The notes: generated by a model not told the origin, from the sequence alone. Shown: positions 1 to 8,152, numbered from the stretch's first letter. The stretch is 64,000 nucleotides of DNA from Fredinandcohnia aciditolerans (GCA_003640645.1 QGHH01000021.1:18313-82312); one strand, 5' to 3'. Made by a program: numbers and translations.

Positions 1-35
1 AAATAAGACAAATTTCGATTAGTTTCGATAAAATC

Positions 36-64
36 CTTCCATAGTCAGTGGGAATGGAAGATTT
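36..64 (+). terminator. Possible terminator of an upstream gene
   Basis: Inverted repeat CTTCCAT ... ATGGAAG with an 11-nt loop, followed by ATTTT. It would end a plus-strand transcript entering from the left, but that gene lies outside the window. Bases 65-170 show no gene or other structure that I can support. Confidence 0.4.
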
Positions 65-171
65 TAACGAGGGAAAAGCAAGGTTTCCCGCCTTTGGACC
101 TATGTACAATAAGGATTGGAAATTGCTTGGTTTAAGATATATCCATTAATTACAAGCCGCAAAAACAAATA

Positions 172-203
172 GATGCCCCGTTCTATCGAACAAGGCATCC
201 TAA
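172..203 (-). terminator. Terminator of the VOC dioxygenase gene
   Basis: Imperfect hairpin with outer arms GATGCC/GGCATC and inner arms GTTC/GAAC. On the minus strand it lies just after the dioxygenase stop and is followed by a T-rich stretch. Confidence 0.6.
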
Positions 204-210
204 TAACGGA

Positions 211-1188
211 TTATTCTTTTGTAAATTCTTTTGTACTTCTTACGGTATCAATAGGTCGGACGTAGCTTTCAATAGCCTCACGCTTTGACTCGAGAAATGG
301 TGGTAATGAAAGCTTTTCTCCGAGTGTTTCATAAGGTTCATCGCCCATAAACCCTGGGCCATCTGTCGCAAACTCAAATAGTATTCCAGGAGCTACTCTA
401 GAATAAAGAGAGCCGAAGAAGAAGCGATCAACAAAGCCTGAAGTCTGGAATCCGAAGGCGCGAAGATGTTTGTCCCATGCTTCAAGTACTGACTTATCCT
501 CTACACGAAAAGCAGCATGATGGACTGTTCCAAAACCTTGTTGTCCTGATGGTAGAATTGTGTTATTTTCAACGACAACCTGTGCCCCATTTCCACCTTC
601 CCCTACCTCAAATAAGTGGAAAGAGCCCTCTTGAGCAATTTCTTTAAATTGTAATACTTTTTCAAGCATTTCCTTAAAGAAATCAAAATGTGCAGTTCGT
701 ACAAATAACGGTCCCAAACCAGTGATTGCAAATTCTAATGGAATAGGTCCTTTTTGCCATGGAGTTCCTGCAGGTACACCTTTATTGTTTTCATCGGAAA
801 CCAATTGATAGTGTTGGTCATCAAAGTCAACGAAGGATAAGGTTTTCACTCCGAATTGCTCTTTTACACCAAAATGTTTAATATTTAATCGATTAAAACG
901 TTTTTCCCAATATTCAATTGCAGCGTCTGTTGGAACACGGAAAGATGTTTTTGAGATTTCATTTGTGCCGTGAACCCCTTTTGGAATCCCTGGAAAATCA
1001 AAAAAGGTCATATCTGTTCCTGGGCTGCCTGTATCATCAGCAAAAAATAAATGATATGTCTGAATATCATCTTGGTTTACTGTTTTTTTGACTAATCTCA
1101 TACCTAAAACATAAGTGAAGAATTCATAGTTTTTCTCCGCACTACTTGTAATAGCAGTGACGTGGTGTATTCCCTTTAAAGTGTTCAT
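211..1188 (-). CDS. Ring-cleaving dioxygenase, VOC family (MhqO/MhqA-like)
   Basis: Two vicinal-oxygen-chelate domains fill the protein (325 aa from the chosen start). The metal ligand patterns are visible: GIHHVT near residue 8, TVHHAAF near 225 and a Glu in LFEFATDGPGF near 275. The family contains the hydroquinone/catechol-type dioxygenases of quinone stress regulons such as B. subtilis MhqA, MhqE and MhqO. I start at the inner ATG (1188) because the GGGGG preceding it is well spaced, while the outer ATG at 1203 lacks a ribosome site. An MhqR-like palindrome lies upstream, which fits induction by quinones. The exact substrate cannot be read from sequence. Confidence 0.88.
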   Translation of the reverse strand: MNTLKGIHHVTAITSSAEKNYEFFTYVLGMRLVKKTVNQDDIQTYHLFFADDTGSPGTDMTFFDFPGIPKGVHGTNEISKTSFRVPTDAAIEYWEKRFNRLNIKHFGVKEQFGVKTLSFVDFDDQHYQLVSDENNKGVPAGTPWQKGPIPLEFAITGLGPLFVRTAHFDFFKEMLEKVLQFKEIAQEGSFHLFEVGEGGNGAQVVVENNTILPSGQQGFGTVHHAAFRVEDKSVLEAWDKHLRAFGFQTSGFVDRFFFGSLYSRVAPGILFEFATDGPGFMGDEPYETLGEKLSLPPFLESKREAIESYVRPIDTVRSTKEFTKE

Positions 1189-1260
1189 ACTATATGCCCC
1201 CATAAGTCTGTCTTAATACTAGTTTCTCCAATGCGAAGTAAACTAATATAATGAAAATAA

Positions 1261-1293
1261 TATCTTAAGTTAAAATATCTTAAATTCAAGATA
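1261..1293 (-). promoter_or_regulatory. MhqR-like operator
   Basis: The 18-bp near-palindrome TATCTTAAATTCAAGATA lies at 1276-1293, with an additional TATCTT half-site at 1261-1266. It closely follows the MhqR box known from B. subtilis (tATCT-N8-AgATa form) and sits upstream of a dioxygenase of the type MhqR controls. The match is seen; the regulator is inferred, and no mhqR gene is in the window. Confidence 0.6.
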
Positions 1294-1349
1294 ATTATAT
1301 AACGTAATTTAGCTCGTGTCAATAATAGCATTGCCAATTTCTTTGTAAG

Positions 1350-1386
1350 GCACAAAAGTCCCCACCATTTTGTGGGGACTTTTGTG
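1350..1386 (-). terminator. Terminator of larC
   Basis: Near-perfect hairpin AAAAGTCCCCAC/GTGGGGACTTTT with a short loop directly after the larC stop. It is symmetric enough to work in both directions. It shows that no second larC segment follows in the same transcript. Confidence 0.85.
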
Positions 1387-1391
1387 TCACA

Positions 1392-2315
1392 TTATTCTCC
1401 AATAATAACACGGAGGACATTAGGGCGATCTTTAAATGTTTTTGTACCAGCTCCGTAGCCAATCGATGTTACCTTCATTGAAGGAAAGCTACAAAATTCT
1501 TCAGTCAGTACGGAAACGATTCCTGCTCCTGTAGGAGTTGTAAGTTCAAAACGAATATCACTTTGTTCAATTGGAACTCCTTTTAGAATTTCAAGTGTAG
1601 CAGGTGCAGGGACTGGGTAGATACCATGATCAATATGGATTTTACCTGTTCCCACTGGTACGGATGATGATTTAATAGTTGAAACTTCAAGTTGGTGCAA
1701 TAAGATTGCGGCTCCTACTATGTCGATAATGGAATCAACAGCGCCTACTTCATGAAAATGGACTTTGTCCAAAGGAAGTCCATGAATAAGCCCTTCCGCT
1801 TCGCCGATTTTTCTGAATACTTTAAGTGATGTTTCCTTTACTTCTGGTGCAAGTTCAGATTCTTCTATCATCTTCACAATATCCTTGTAGGAACGATGTG
1901 AATGGTGATGATGATTATGGCTGTGCACATGACTGTGGTCGTGTTCATGATGATGGTCGTGACTGTGATGATTGTGATCATGTTCATGGCTGTGTTCGTG
2001 ACTATGATCATGTTCATGATGATGATCATGGCTGTGACTATGAGTGTGATCATGGCCATGGTCATGAGTATGTTCATGGTCGTGATCATGAACATGCGTG
2101 TGATTTCTGCCATCGTTTTTTAAGATAACATCAAATTTTGTTGATGTAATCCCATTTTTCACAACTTTCTTCCATTCTAATTCGTATTCATCTTCAAATT
2201 GAAGTTTCTTTAATTCCTGAACTAGTATTTGTGGGTCCGCTCCTGCATCCAGTAATGCACCAATTACCATATCCCCACTAATCCCAGAAAAACAGTCAAA
2301 ATATAGTGTTTTCAT
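1392..2315 (-). CDS. larC: LarC N-terminal (LarC1-like) nickel-insertion protein with long His-rich segment
   Basis: LarC inserts nickel into the pyridinium-bisthiocarboxylate mononucleotide to give the nickel-pincer cofactor of LarA-type enzymes. The N-terminus (MKTLYFDCFSGISGDMVIGALLDAG pattern), the KVHFHEVGAVDSIID motif near residue 185 and the PVPAPATLEIL motif are family hallmarks. Residues about 72-142 are almost entirely His/Asp/Glu/Ser (HDHDHEH-type), probably storing nickel. The protein is 307 aa and ends at ...RVIIGE, whereas complete LarC proteins are around 400 aa with a further C-terminal LarC2 domain. Here the stop is followed at once by a terminator. The start abuts the larB stop (TAGATG), so translation is coupled. 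Confidence 0.9.
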   Translation of the reverse strand: MKTLYFDCFSGISGDMVIGALLDAGADPQILVQELKKLQFEDEYELEWKKVVKNGITSTKFDVILKNDGRNHTHVHDHDHEHTHDHGHDHTHSHSHDHHHEHDHSHEHSHEHDHNHHSHDHHHEHDHSHVHSHNHHHHSHRSYKDIVKMIEESELAPEVKETSLKVFRKIGEAEGLIHGLPLDKVHFHEVGAVDSIIDIVGAAILLHQLEVSTIKSSSVPVGTGKIHIDHGIYPVPAPATLEILKGVPIEQSDIRFELTTPTGAGIVSVLTEEFCSFPSMKVTSIGYGAGTKTFKDRPNVLRVIIGE

Positions 2316-3071
2316 CTACTTTAAGTTCTCCTTCTGAGCAAGTTGGTCAATTAATACTGCGCTGTAGGCACCGCCGAAACCGTTGTCGATGTTCACAACA
2401 CTGATTCCTGATGCACAAGAATTAAGCATCGTTAGCAAAGCTGACAGCCCTTGAAAATTAGCACCATATCCAATGCTTGTTGGAACTGCAATAATTGGAT
2501 GGGATACCAGCCCTCCAACTACACTAGGCAAAGCGCCTTCCATTCCCGCGACAACGACGGAAACATTAGCGTTTCTAATTTCATCAATGTTATCGAATAA
2601 TCTATGGATACCTGCTACCCCCACATCGTAAAAACGTCGAACAGAACTACCTAATACTTCAGCGGTAATAGCAGCCTCTTCAGCAACTCTTAAATCAGAT
2701 GTTCCAGCACAAACAATAGCAACATAGCCAATTCTTTTTTTGTTATCCTGCGTAGTGTCGGTCCAGTATAGAATTTGAGCTGTTTCATTATAAACAAACT
2801 CAGGATTCGATTTTAAAATAAAGTTCGCCTTGTCCTGTGAAATTCTTGTAACAAGGACATTGTCTCCACGTCCCTTAATCACATTGACTATGGTTTGAAT
2901 TTGTTCCTTTGTCTTGCCCTCACCAAAAACAATTTCAGGGAAACCCTGCCTGTTTTTTCGGTGATGATCGATTTTTGCAAAACCTAAATTCTCATATGTT
3001 GCAAGCTGTTGTTTCGCATCATCAATACTTAAAGTTCCTTGTTTTACTTGTTTTAAAATTTCTTCTACCAT
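2316..3071 (-). CDS. larB: Nickel pincer cofactor biosynthesis protein LarB (AIR-carboxylase-like)
   Basis: LarB carboxylates and hydrolyses nicotinic acid adenine dinucleotide, the first step of nickel-pincer cofactor synthesis. The C-terminal half is PurE-like (GTSDLRVAEEAA near residue 135; GMEGALPSVVGGLVSHPIIAVP near 180; catalytic-type Cys in LNSCASG near 222). The N-terminal about 110 residues match the LarB-specific leader. At 251 aa it has normal length. An AAGGTG about 10 nt upstream is the best ribosome site. It is directly followed by larC and preceded by a gluconokinase gene. Confidence 0.93.
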   Translation of the reverse strand: MVEEILKQVKQGTLSIDDAKQQLATYENLGFAKIDHHRKNRQGFPEIVFGEGKTKEQIQTIVNVIKGRGDNVLVTRISQDKANFILKSNPEFVYNETAQILYWTDTTQDNKKRIGYVAIVCAGTSDLRVAEEAAITAEVLGSSVRRFYDVGVAGIHRLFDNIDEIRNANVSVVVAGMEGALPSVVGGLVSHPIIAVPTSIGYGANFQGLSALLTMLNSCASGISVVNIDNGFGGAYSAVLIDQLAQKENLK

Positions 3072-3121
3072 GTTGTTTCACACACCTTAATCGATTTGAA
3101 GATCGATTCTAGAATCTATGT

Positions 3122-3155
3122 ATAGCCTAAAGCGCCAGTATTAATCTGACGCTTT
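3122..3155 (-). terminator. Stem-loop between gluconokinase and larB
   Basis: The 10-bp stem AAAGCGTCAG/CTGGCGCTTT (one G-U) follows the gluconokinase stop. No clear U-tract follows on the minus strand, so it may be an RNA-processing or attenuation structure instead of a strong terminator. Confidence 0.45.
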
Positions 3156-3158
3156 CAT

Positions 3159-4631
3159 TTAAAAATGTTTGATAATATCTTTTTCAATTGCTTCATATTT
3201 TGCGTATATATTTTTGTATATTTCATGGTTTTCCATATTTGGTACGACAGGATCACCCATTGGAATATTGTTTTTGATATCTTCGAATGAATTAGCTTTG
3301 CCAATTCCAACTAGTGCTGTCCAAGCCGCACCCCATGCTGCACTATGATGGCTTTCCGGAACATAAACCTCTTTTCCAAATACATCAGCTAGCATTTGAA
3401 GCCATAAAGAAGAACGTGCCATTCCGCCGTTTACGTATAGTTTTTCGGTCTCTCCAGCTTGTTTTTCTAGTGCTTGGCCGATTTGATATAGATTAAATGT
3501 GATTCCTTCTAGAACCGCACGTACAAAATGTTCAGTTTTATGCGTAACAGACATTCCGAAGAAATTTCCACGTGCTTGCTGGTTCCATAAAGGAGCACGT
3601 TCCCCATTTATATAAGGATGGAAAAACAAACCATCAGCACCAGGTCCTACCTTTGCAGCCTCTGCTGTAAAATGGTAAAAGCTTTCCTGATAATTAAGAA
3701 GCTCTTTTAACCATTGAAGAGCGATTCCACCATTGTTTGTAGGGCCACCAACAATAAAATATTCTTCAGAAAAAGCATAACAGAAGGTTTCATGCTTTGT
3801 ATTGGATTGGAATCCTTTTGTAAATTGACGAATGGCTCCACTTGTACCAACAGTTACCGCAACTTCACCTGGAGAAATAGCACCAATTCCTAAATTTGCA
3901 AACTGACCATCAGCCGCTCCGATGATAAATGGCATCTCGCTTGATATTCCCATTTCATCAGCAATTGCTGGGTTCATTTCGGTTAATTGATAGGTTGGTG
4001 GTACGATTTTTGAAAGCATGTTCTCTGTAATACCGGCTTTATTAAGAACCTCTTCATCCCATTGGAAAGTGTTACCGTTAAACATTCCGGTTGCAGATGC
4101 CATTGCATAATCAATAACACGTTGATTAAACCATTTTAGGAGCAAATATTCTTTAATGGATAGGAAATAGCTTGATTGATTATATGGAATATAATCATTT
4201 TCCCTCATCCAAATGAGCTTTGCTAAAGGTGACATTGGATGGATCGGCATACCGGTTTTTGAAAAAATTTCAAGTCCGTCTGATTCCATAAGTTCATTTG
4301 CTTGTTTTGTACTTCTACCGTCCGCCCAAATCAATGCTTGGGAAAGAGCTTCTCCATTATCCCCCATACAAATGAGGGAATGCATTGCGGCTGAAATACC
4401 TAAGCTAATAATTTCATCTTTGTTAACATTTGCTTTTTGAATAGCTATATTAATGGCTTTTACAGCAGAGCGCTCAATTTCATCAGGGTCTTGCTCAACC
4501 CATCCTTGCTTTGGATAGTAAGAGGTAACTAGATCCTCTGCTTCTGCAACTACCCTACCATCTAAGGTAAAGATTACTGCTTTTGCACTGGTTGTCCCAA
4601 GATCGAGACCAATAACGTACTCATGTGACAT
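3159..4631 (-). CDS. gntK: Gluconokinase, FGGY family
   Basis: Phosphorylates D-gluconate to 6-phosphogluconate. The 490-aa length, the N-terminal phosphate motif GLDLGTTSAKAV, and the segments AAMHSLICM, TGMPIHPMSPLAKL, SIKEYLLLKWF and SATGMFN match GntK of B. subtilis closely in memory. The C-terminal ATP motif VNGGMARSSLWLQMLADV near 400 is the FGGY sugar-kinase signature. It lies among larB/larC and larE/larA-type genes, and a 6-phosphogluconate dehydrogenase gene is upstream, so the product can enter the pentose phosphate pathway. Other FGGY substrates (xylulose, glycerol) are less likely given the residues listed. Confidence 0.88.
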   Translation of the reverse strand: MSHEYVIGLDLGTTSAKAVIFTLDGRVVAEAEDLVTSYYPKQGWVEQDPDEIERSAVKAINIAIQKANVNKDEIISLGISAAMHSLICMGDNGEALSQALIWADGRSTKQANELMESDGLEIFSKTGMPIHPMSPLAKLIWMRENDYIPYNQSSYFLSIKEYLLLKWFNQRVIDYAMASATGMFNGNTFQWDEEVLNKAGITENMLSKIVPPTYQLTEMNPAIADEMGISSEMPFIIGAADGQFANLGIGAISPGEVAVTVGTSGAIRQFTKGFQSNTKHETFCYAFSEEYFIVGGPTNNGGIALQWLKELLNYQESFYHFTAEAAKVGPGADGLFFHPYINGERAPLWNQQARGNFFGMSVTHKTEHFVRAVLEGITFNLYQIGQALEKQAGETEKLYVNGGMARSSLWLQMLADVFGKEVYVPESHHSAAWGAAWTALVGIGKANSFEDIKNNIPMGDPVVPNMENHEIYKNIYAKYEAIEKDIIKHF

Positions 4632-4705
4632 CCCTACATCTTCCTTCGTTCAATCGTATTTTCGTTAGTTTGCGACTTAATGTTACCATATTATTCTTTC
4701 AAAAG

Positions 4706-4738
4706 AAAAAGCTTTGGAAAGATTCCCAAAGCCTTTTC
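4706..4738 (-). terminator. Terminator between larE and gluconokinase genes
   Basis: Hairpin GCTTTGG/CCAAAGC; on the minus strand it is followed by TTTTTC. It would end or attenuate transcripts from larA-SDR-larE before gntK, so the locus may be two transcription units. Confidence 0.65.
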
Positions 4739-4751
4739 TACTTATGATTCG

Positions 4752-4958
4752 TGTTCAAAAAGGAGGATGAAAAGGACCGAGAATTTCAAGGCGGCGCAGT
4801 TTTGAGTAGCGGAACGTATGTACTTTATACGTGAGCACTAGGAAGACTTCTTCCTGAATCCGCTCCGCACGCCGGAAAAGTGATTTTCTTTTCCAAGGAA
4901 CGGAAAAACAAGCCAACGAAGAAATTCGAAGTGTCATTTTTACCGGATTTTTTGAACA
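4752..4958. mobile_element. MITE-like dispersed repeat with terminal inverted repeats
   Basis: A 207-bp GC-richer stretch bounded by TGTTCAAAAA and TTTTTTGAACA inverted ends. It contains internal hairpins (ACGTAT/ATACGT; GGAAGA/TCTTCC; GGAAAAG/CTTTTCC). It has no credible protein-coding content. It begins at most a few bases beyond the larE stop codon. I recall similar sequences dispersed in other Bacillaceae genomes, but a search is needed to confirm. Confidence 0.65.
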
Positions 4959-4965
4959 TCCTCTC

Positions 4966-5766
4966 TTAAGAAAGTACTTTATTCATACTTCCACTCTTAT
5001 ACCCTACTAAATCAAGTGTAATATATTTATAGCCAATTGCATTTAGCTCTTTAGTAATGGCTTCATGTTTTTCTAATACAATATTCATGTCGTTAGGTTC
5101 AACCTCTATCCTTGCAATATCTTGATGCGTACGAACACGAACTTGGCGGATTTCAAGAGTTTTAAGGAATTCCTCTGCTCTTTCGACCTTTGTAAGTTTT
5201 TCAATCGTGATTTTCTCACCGTAAGCAATTCGAGAAGATAAACATGCGAAGGATGGTTTATTCCAAGTAGGCAAATCAAATTCACGGGATAATTCCCTAA
5301 TTTCGTCTTTAAAAAGATTTGCCTCTTGTAATGGACCACGAATGCCTTTTTCCTTAGCTGCCTTCATTCCAGGTCGAAACTCATTCAAATCATCTGCAAT
5401 GACTCCATACACGACATTGTGAAAGCCTTCACGTTCCATAACAGGAATGAGATGATCAAATAGACTGCTCTTACAGAAATAACAACGATTTCGGTCATTT
5501 TCTGTGTAGCCTGGAATGGCAAGCTCTGATGTTTCAATCACACGATGGTTTGCACCAATATGTTTTGCTAGAACTTGAGCCTCCTTAAGCTCAGTTGAGG
5601 GATATGTTTCTGAATCGGCAGTTACAGCCAACACATTTTCTTTTCCAAGTGTGTCGACAGCAGCCTTAAGTAAAAAGGTACTGTCAACACCACCGGAAAA
5701 TGCAACGACAACAGATTCCATCTCTCGGAGAATTGACACAAGCTTTTGATACTTTTCATCTATCAT
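4966..5766 (-). CDS. larE: ATP-dependent sacrificial or catalytic sulfur transferase LarE
   Basis: LarE adenylates the P2CMN carboxylates and installs sulfur, the second step of nickel-pincer cofactor synthesis. The PP-loop SGGVDST lies at residues 24-30. Cys95 and Cys98 (RCYFCK) and Cys175 (PSFACLSSR) are present. A three-cysteine set is known from the [4Fe-4S] LarE type, while the Lactobacillus enzyme uses a single sacrificial Cys. The protein is 266 aa, normal for the family. A GGAGAAG ribosome site precedes the ATG. It follows the SDR and larA genes in the same direction. Confidence 0.92.
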   Translation of the reverse strand: MIDEKYQKLVSILREMESVVVAFSGGVDSTFLLKAAVDTLGKENVLAVTADSETYPSTELKEAQVLAKHIGANHRVIETSELAIPGYTENDRNRCYFCKSSLFDHLIPVMEREGFHNVVYGVIADDLNEFRPGMKAAKEKGIRGPLQEANLFKDEIRELSREFDLPTWNKPSFACLSSRIAYGEKITIEKLTKVERAEEFLKTLEIRQVRVRTHQDIARIEVEPNDMNIVLEKHEAITKELNAIGYKYITLDLVGYKSGSMNKVLS

Positions 5767-5849
5767 TGTCTTCTCCCCCTTCTCTCCCGGTTGTAAATTA
5801 GATATCTACTATATATATATCGTCTCAAGATGCATAAAAGAAGTTTGAA

Positions 5850-6620
5850 TTAGATGGTCATGCTTCCAAACCCGCCATCAACGCGAAGGAAAGTACCAGT
5901 TACAAAGCTTGAAGCATTCTCTGAAGCTAAGAAGACAGCAGCCCCTTTTAGCTCATCTGGGTTACCGAAACGATTCATTGGGGTATGACCCATGATTGAT
6001 GCAACACGCTCTTCACTTAAGATTTTACGATTTTGTTCAGCTGGGAAGAATCCAGGAATAATTGCATTTACACGAATGCCGTGTGGTGCAAATTCTCTAG
6101 CTAAGAACTGAGTCATGCTGTTAACACCAGCTTTTGAAACTGAATAAGTAAATACTTTAGATAGAGGTGTTGTAGAAGAAACGGAAGAAATATTAATAAT
6201 ACTTCCTTTGCGCTCTTGTTCAATCATTCTCTTGGCGAAAATTTGAGTCGCAACCACATAACCTTTTAGATTAACGTCCATGATTTTGTCATACTCGTCC
6301 ATTTCAAGTTCAAAGAATGGAGTAGGACTATTCATACCTGGTGCATTTAAGAGGATATCAATTCCACCTGACCAAGCTACAATTTCATTTGCAGCATTTT
6401 CAAGTGATTCACGTGAAAGAACGTCTGCAGAGAAAGCTTTAGCAACGCCACCTTCAGCTTCAATTTCTTTTACAACTGCTTCTGCTTTTTCAAGATTACG
6501 TCCTACGATTGCAACTTTCGCGCCATGTTCAGCAAATCCTTTACAAATAGAAGAACCTAGGACACTATTTCCACCAATAGCTACAGCTGTTTTTCCAGTT
6601 AAGTCAAATAATTTAGTCAT
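5850..6620 (-). CDS. SDR oxidoreductase, D-mannonate oxidoreductase (UxuB/YjmF)-like
   Basis: A classical SDR of 256 aa with cofactor loop GGNSVLG (16-22), Ser146, Tyr159 and Lys163 as catalytic residues. The usual NNAG is NAPG here. The segment GFFPAEQNR (190-198) followed by HTPMNRFG is typical of the SDR-type mannonate oxidoreductases (fructuronate reductases) of Bacillus, so fructuronate/mannonate is the favoured substrate. A gluconate 5-dehydrogenase is the alternative. The start at 6620 has AGGGGAA 7 nt upstream; the longer in-frame extension lacks a site and runs into the larA gene. Its neighbours (LarA homologue, gluconokinase, Gnd) support sugar-acid metabolism. Confidence 0.8.
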   Translation of the reverse strand: MTKLFDLTGKTAVAIGGNSVLGSSICKGFAEHGAKVAIVGRNLEKAEAVVKEIEAEGGVAKAFSADVLSRESLENAANEIVAWSGGIDILLNAPGMNSPTPFFELEMDEYDKIMDVNLKGYVVATQIFAKRMIEQERKGSIINISSVSSTTPLSKVFTYSVSKAGVNSMTQFLAREFAPHGIRVNAIIPGFFPAEQNRKILSEERVASIMGHTPMNRFGNPDELKGAAVFLASENASSFVTGTFLRVDGGFGSMTI

Positions 6621-6692
6621 GTCTATTCCCCTTTTTCTTATGTGATAAATCCAAAATCTGTTCTTGGGGGATGAACCCCCACATAACAAAAA

Positions 6693-7961
6693 TTACTTTA
6701 GGTTTCCGTTTTCGTCAAAATCGAAATCGTAAAGATCTGAAGCCTGTTCCATGTTAGGATGTTGTTTAATGTAATCGAGCAATGCTTCTGATACTTCAAT
6801 TTCGCTCACATGTAAAGTATCTTTAATACGAACCATTTTAACCGTTGTAAAATCTAAGATATTACATGTTTTGATTGCTGCTTGGATTGCTTCTTTATCG
6901 TTTGGTAATGTTGTTGCAATTTTCGTTGGTGCCACAACCGTTGAAGTAAGTCCATTTGCATAAGTGAAATCGCGGTCCATTTTATCCACAAGACGTTGTG
7001 TCGTGAAGTCGGCAGTTCCAACACCGTTTGCATTACCTTCAGTTTCTGGAGTGAGATCAAGAACAACCATTTTGTTCACTTCAGGACCGCCGTGTGCATA
7101 AGGAGTAGGATAGCGTCCCGTAATATTAGGATCCATTCCGTCACCGCTTATATTTTTACCAATTTGATCAATGACAAGGACATCGATTTGATCGAAGAAT
7201 AGTTTAGGAAGTAATTTTTTTGCTTGTGCTTGAAGTTCAGGTTCCTTCTCGACAATTTCATCTGGGAGCATAATATCAAGTACAGCGACTTTGTCGAATG
7301 CATTTTCGACTGTTGCCACCCCAAAAAGAATAGGTGTTTTTTCCATGATCATCTGCGCCATTGCTGGAACATTTTCTGCCATGTATTTAAAACCTAATTG
7401 ATGGCAAGCTTCTGCCCCTTTTTGTTTTCCAAGGCCAATACTGATCATCTTTTGAATACCACTTTCTACAGAACCACGGAAGGCTGTATGTGGTTTAACG
7501 CGGTTAATAACTACAATACCGTCAGCTTCTGAGGCATATTTATCAATATAAACAGGTAATCCGTTTGCTAATTCGCCCAACTTTACAACTTCCATTGAAG
7601 AGCGAATTTCACAGCCAACACTTTCTTCAGTTACACCAAGATGTTTAAGGACTTCACGTTGTCCCTCTCCGGTTGCACCGCCATGGCTTCCCATACTAGG
7701 TACAATGAAAGGAGTACCACCTTGTTCTTTAATATATTCAACTGTTGTTTTCGTGAGGTCAACTAATCGGTCAATTCCACGGCTTCCGACTGCAATTGCA
7801 ATTTCCATGCCTGGTTTAATTGATTGTTTTACTTCTTCACGTTGAAGTTTATTTGTTAATTCTTCTACTAAATTTTCGATTTTTGAATCATCGAAAATTT
7901 GTTTCACTTTGAGCATTTTTGGAACAGGAATATCCCGTAATAACTCTTGGAGAATACCCAT
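6693..7961 (-). CDS. LarA homologue: nickel-pincer-dependent 2-hydroxyacid racemase/epimerase, probably gluconate 2-epimerase type
   Basis: A 422-aa member of the LarA superfamily. It shows PSMGSHGGATGEGQ near residue 90 and KPHTAFRG-SVESGIQKMISIGLGK near 156-179, the region carrying catalytic His and cofactor contacts. The superfamily includes lactate, malate, phenyllactate and hydroxyglutarate racemases and a D-gluconate 2-epimerase. Its neighbours here are gluconokinase, a mannonate-type SDR and Gnd, so interconversion of D-mannonate and D-gluconate is the best guess; simple lactate racemisation is less likely. Cofactor genes larE, larB and larC are in the same locus. The start at 7961 has AAGGAGGAG 8 nt upstream. 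Confidence 0.82.
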   Translation of the reverse strand: MGILQELLRDIPVPKMLKVKQIFDDSKIENLVEELTNKLQREEVKQSIKPGMEIAIAVGSRGIDRLVDLTKTTVEYIKEQGGTPFIVPSMGSHGGATGEGQREVLKHLGVTEESVGCEIRSSMEVVKLGELANGLPVYIDKYASEADGIVVINRVKPHTAFRGSVESGIQKMISIGLGKQKGAEACHQLGFKYMAENVPAMAQMIMEKTPILFGVATVENAFDKVAVLDIMLPDEIVEKEPELQAQAKKLLPKLFFDQIDVLVIDQIGKNISGDGMDPNITGRYPTPYAHGGPEVNKMVVLDLTPETEGNANGVGTADFTTQRLVDKMDRDFTYANGLTSTVVAPTKIATTLPNDKEAIQAAIKTCNILDFTTVKMVRIKDTLHVSEIEVSEALLDYIKQHPNMEQASDLYDFDFDENGNLK

Positions 7962-8003
7962 GATAAAACTCCTCCTTATATAGCGTTTCATCTATAGTAT
8001 TAG

Positions 8004-8017
8004 TTTACGCGTTTTCA
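8004..8017 (-). promoter_or_regulatory. Possible CcpA cre site upstream of the larA-type operon
   Basis: On the minus strand TGAAAACGCGTAAA matches the cre consensus TGWAARCGYTWNCW at 12 of 14 positions, about 45 nt before the larA-type start. Catabolite control would suit a sugar-acid operon. This is a motif match only. Confidence 0.4.
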
Positions 8018-8128
8018 CAAAACTGTGTCTCTGTTTACACTATGTGACATTACAACAACAAAACAGTTAGTGGCTTAAAAAATATGTAATCCCTTACATC
8101 AAATGATGCAATTTTAACAAACAAAAGC

Positions 8129-8152
8129 TGGGGTTCCAATGTTGAAACCCCA
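8129..8152 (-). terminator. Terminator of gndA
   Basis: Hairpin TGGGGTT(T/C)C...GAACCCCA just after the gnd stop; on the minus strand it is followed by AGCTTTTGTTT. Confidence 0.75.

Noticed and set aside
1320-1395. Programmed frameshift joining larC to a LarC2 segment
   Set aside because: All frames end within a few codons of the stop and a strong terminator follows, so no C-terminal domain is available downstream.
1826-2128. ORFs on both strands through the His-rich segment of larC
   Set aside because: The CAT/GAT repeats keep several frames open; the His/Asp/Cys/Met-rich products are artefacts of base composition.
3072-3158. Classical Rho-independent terminator before larB
   Set aside because: The stem is good but no U tract follows on the minus strand, so I list it only as a stem-loop.
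4755-4937. 60-codon ORF within the MITE-like element
   Set aside because: It has no ribosome site, low-complexity content and lies wholly in a hairpin-rich repeat.
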